From Acetobacteraceae bacterium (GTDB lineage: Bacteria; Pseudomonadota; Alphaproteobacteria; Acetobacterales; Acetobacteraceae): a stretch of DNA of 55,726 nt. The stretch lies in the NCBI GenBank assembly GCA_031291725.1, contig JARLIM010000038.1:1-55726 (forward strand). Reading direction: 5' to 3'. A program made the position numbers and the translations under genes. Positions 54,173 through 55,726 of this stretch are shown in pieces (position 1 is the stretch's first letter; each line of letters starts with the position of its first letter). Below the pieces are notes generated by a model, which was not told the DNA's origin, made no database searches, and worked only from the letters and a program-made list of their open reading frames with translations.

Positions 54173-55726
54173 ATGGCAAACCTGAACCAAGGCTCCAGCT
54201 TCACCACGACGACGTTCGCGCCGACCGTGTCGCTGACGAGCGCAAGCGAAACCAGCAACCTGACGAGCGTCACGCTCACCGGCATTGCCGATGCTCAGGG
54301 CGCAGCGTCGTTGAACGGGGCGTTTGCCGAACTCTTTGACAATGGCGCGTTCGTCGAGAACGCCTCGATCTCGCTGACAACCGGGGGGTTCACCTTCGCA
54401 CCGGTCACTTTGCCGGTGGCGAACAACACCTTCACCGTTCAGGTGACGGACAATTTCGGAAATACCGGCACCAGCAACGCCGTGGTTGATGTCGTTGCAT
54501 CGCAGCCTCCGGTGATCACGTTCGACGCGCATACGGGCGCTGGCAAAAGCGCCGGGCAGACCATTTCCGGCACTGTGACCCTGCCGGACGGTGCCAGCCT
54601 TGTCGGAACCTCTGTCGTATTGACCGAAGGCACCACCACGCTTGGCGTGGCGACGATCGGTGCGGGTGGCAAATTCTCCCAGGTGCTGAACCTGCCGACA
54701 GAAGGCCTCAACAACGTCACCGCCACGGTGACGGACAGCTATGGCAATACCGGCACCGGCACCTGGAGCTATGACCTGGACAATGTCGCCCCGACGGTGA
54801 CGCTGAGCAGCTCGGCCGAAGCCAGCAATGCGGCCACGGCGACCCTGTCCGGTCAACTGGTGTCTGGCGGCGATGCCTCGGCGGTTGGTCAAACCGTCAC
54901 GATCTACGATAACGGCGTCAAGCTCGGCACCACCACCACGGGTGCCGGCGGCAGCTTCTCCTATGCCGCGGCCCTGTCCGCAGGCTCCAACAGCCTCTAC
55001 GCTGTTGCTTCCGACAGCTATGGCAACCAAGTCACCAGCGCCACGCAGGTTGATACCCGTGATAGCGTGAGCCCGACGGTTGTGATCACCAGTTGGGCTG
55101 AGAGCAGCAACAACGCCACGCCGACCGTCACGGGCTATGCGGTGTCCAGCGGTGCGGCTTCGGTGGCTAACGTCGCCGTGACGATCCTTGATGGCAGCAC
55201 GGTGATTGGCACCGGCACCACGGATGCGACCGGCAATTTCTCGGTGATTCCCACCACGTCGCTTGCGCTGGGCAGCAACAGCATCACCGCGGTGGTCGCT
55301 GACAGCTACGGCAACTCCGGCACCAGCGCCGCAATTGTCGACAAGTTCAACAATGTGGCGCCGACCGTGGCCATCACCGCCCCGCTCACCGGCAGCACCA
55401 ACGTCGCGCTGGAAGCCATCACCGGCACGGTCCTCGGCCATAATGGCGCCGCGGTGGCTGGTGCGAATGTGGCGATCTACGACAATGGCGTTTACGTCGA
55501 TAACGCCATCGTCAGCGCCTCGGGCACGTTCAACGCCAGCGTGTATCTGACCACGGAAGGCCTCAACAGCCTCACCGCCGTGGTGTCGGACAGCTACGGC
55601 AACGCTGGCAGCACCGCATCGGCGACGCTGGTCGATCTCGACAATCTGGCGCCGACAATCGCCATCACCAGCACGGCGCAGAATGGCAATCTGGCCTTGG
55701 GCGCGACCTTTGCCGGCCAAGTGGTC
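54173..55726 (+). CDS. Ig-like repeat surface protein, 3' truncated by window edge
   Basis: An open frame of 518 codons runs from ATG 54173 to the last base without a stop, so the protein continues beyond the window. Residues about 18 onward are tandem Ig-like repeats of roughly 95 residues; a terminal DSYGN (first copy DNFGN) recurs near residues 91, 187, 280, 377 and 472, followed by APTV-type restarts. The units share IYDNG and LTAVVSD words. There is no signal peptide at the N-terminus (MANLNQGSSF), as in many type I-secreted adhesins. It is a second giant extracellular protein beside PAS-LuxR regulators. Confidence 0.82.
   Translation, partial: MANLNQGSSFTTTTFAPTVSLTSASETSNLTSVTLTGIADAQGAASLNGAFAELFDNGAFVENASISLTTGGFTFAPVTLPVANNTFTVQVTDNFGNTGTSNAVVDVVASQPPVITFDAHTGAGKSAGQTISGTVTLPDGASLVGTSVVLTEGTTTLGVATIGAGGKFSQVLNLPTEGLNNVTATVTDSYGNTGTGTWSYDLDNVAPTVTLSSSAEASNAATATLSGQLVSGGDASAVGQTVTIYDNGVKLGTTTTGAGGSFSYAAALSAGSNSLYAVASDSYGNQVTSATQVDTRDSVSPTVVITSWAESSNNATPTVTGYAVSSGAASVANVAVTILDGSTVIGTGTTDATGNFSVIPTTSLALGSNSITAVVADSYGNSGTSAAIVDKFNNVAPTVAITAPLTGSTNVALEAITGTVLGHNGAAVAGANVAIYDNGVYVDNAIVSASGTFNASVYLTTEGLNSLTAVVSDSYGNAGSTASATLVDLDNLAPTIAITSTAQNGNLALGATFAGQVV

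Overview
This 55.7 kb, GC-rich window looks like the chromosome of an alphaproteobacterium, most likely of the Rhodospirillales/Acetobacteraceae type. The best marker is a C4-pathway 5-aminolevulinate synthase (hemA). System I cytochrome c maturation genes, CydDC and an NAD-type isocitrate dehydrogenase fit this, but the genus is inference. I see no rRNA, tRNA, CRISPR array, transposase or phage gene.

Layout. Positions 311-9000 hold a small hypothetical gene, an MFS carrier, cydDC, and the distal genes of a peptide/nickel-type ABC importer operon (12549 down to 7033). An ATP-grasp protein forms that operon's last gene (6968-5739). Positions 12.7-22.1 kb carry housekeeping and stress genes: a secreted SPFH-domain protein, an Old Yellow Enzyme, PdxY, a CBS-domain protein, MscL and a ChaC-type gamma-glutamylcyclotransferase. 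They also carry a PAS histidine kinase/FixJ-like regulator pair, a small winged-helix-like protein and an alpha/beta hydrolase. Positions 22.1-31.0 kb look like a catabolic island: a LysR regulator, a carboxymuconolactone-decarboxylase-family protein, a luciferase-like flavin monooxygenase, a complete branched-chain-amino-acid-type ABC importer, an SDR and a second hydrolase.

Positions 31.0-36.4 kb hold a 1492-residue repeat-rich surface/secreted protein with a PAS-LuxR regulator upstream. Positions 36.6-49.4 kb are the most striking part. A leftward unit hemA-ccmF-ccmG-ccmH-ccmI (heme synthesis plus cytochrome c maturation) has a perfect FNR/FixK box upstream of hemA. A MocR-type regulator that lacks the PLP lysine is divergent from hemA. 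Next comes a rightward four-gene operon. It encodes a NapC/CymA-like tetraheme quinol dehydrogenase, an ethylbenzene-dehydrogenase-gamma-like c-type cytochrome, an MtrA/PioA/DmsE-type decaheme cytochrome and an MtrB/PioB-type outer-membrane beta-barrel, and it ends at a clear terminator. This is a porin-cytochrome conduit for electron transfer across the outer membrane, without an MtrC-like surface cytochrome in the window. One stretch therefore carries heme supply, heme attachment and about 15-16 c-heme sites.

Positions 49.6-55.7 kb contain an orphan nucleotidyltransferase-fold protein, NAD-isocitrate dehydrogenase and two more PAS-LuxR regulators. The window then ends inside a second Ig-like repeat protein that runs off the edge. 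The electron conduit is thus bracketed by two giant extracellular repeat proteins, each next to PAS-LuxR regulators. A coordinated surface-attachment and extracellular-electron-transfer programme is an attractive but unproven reading.
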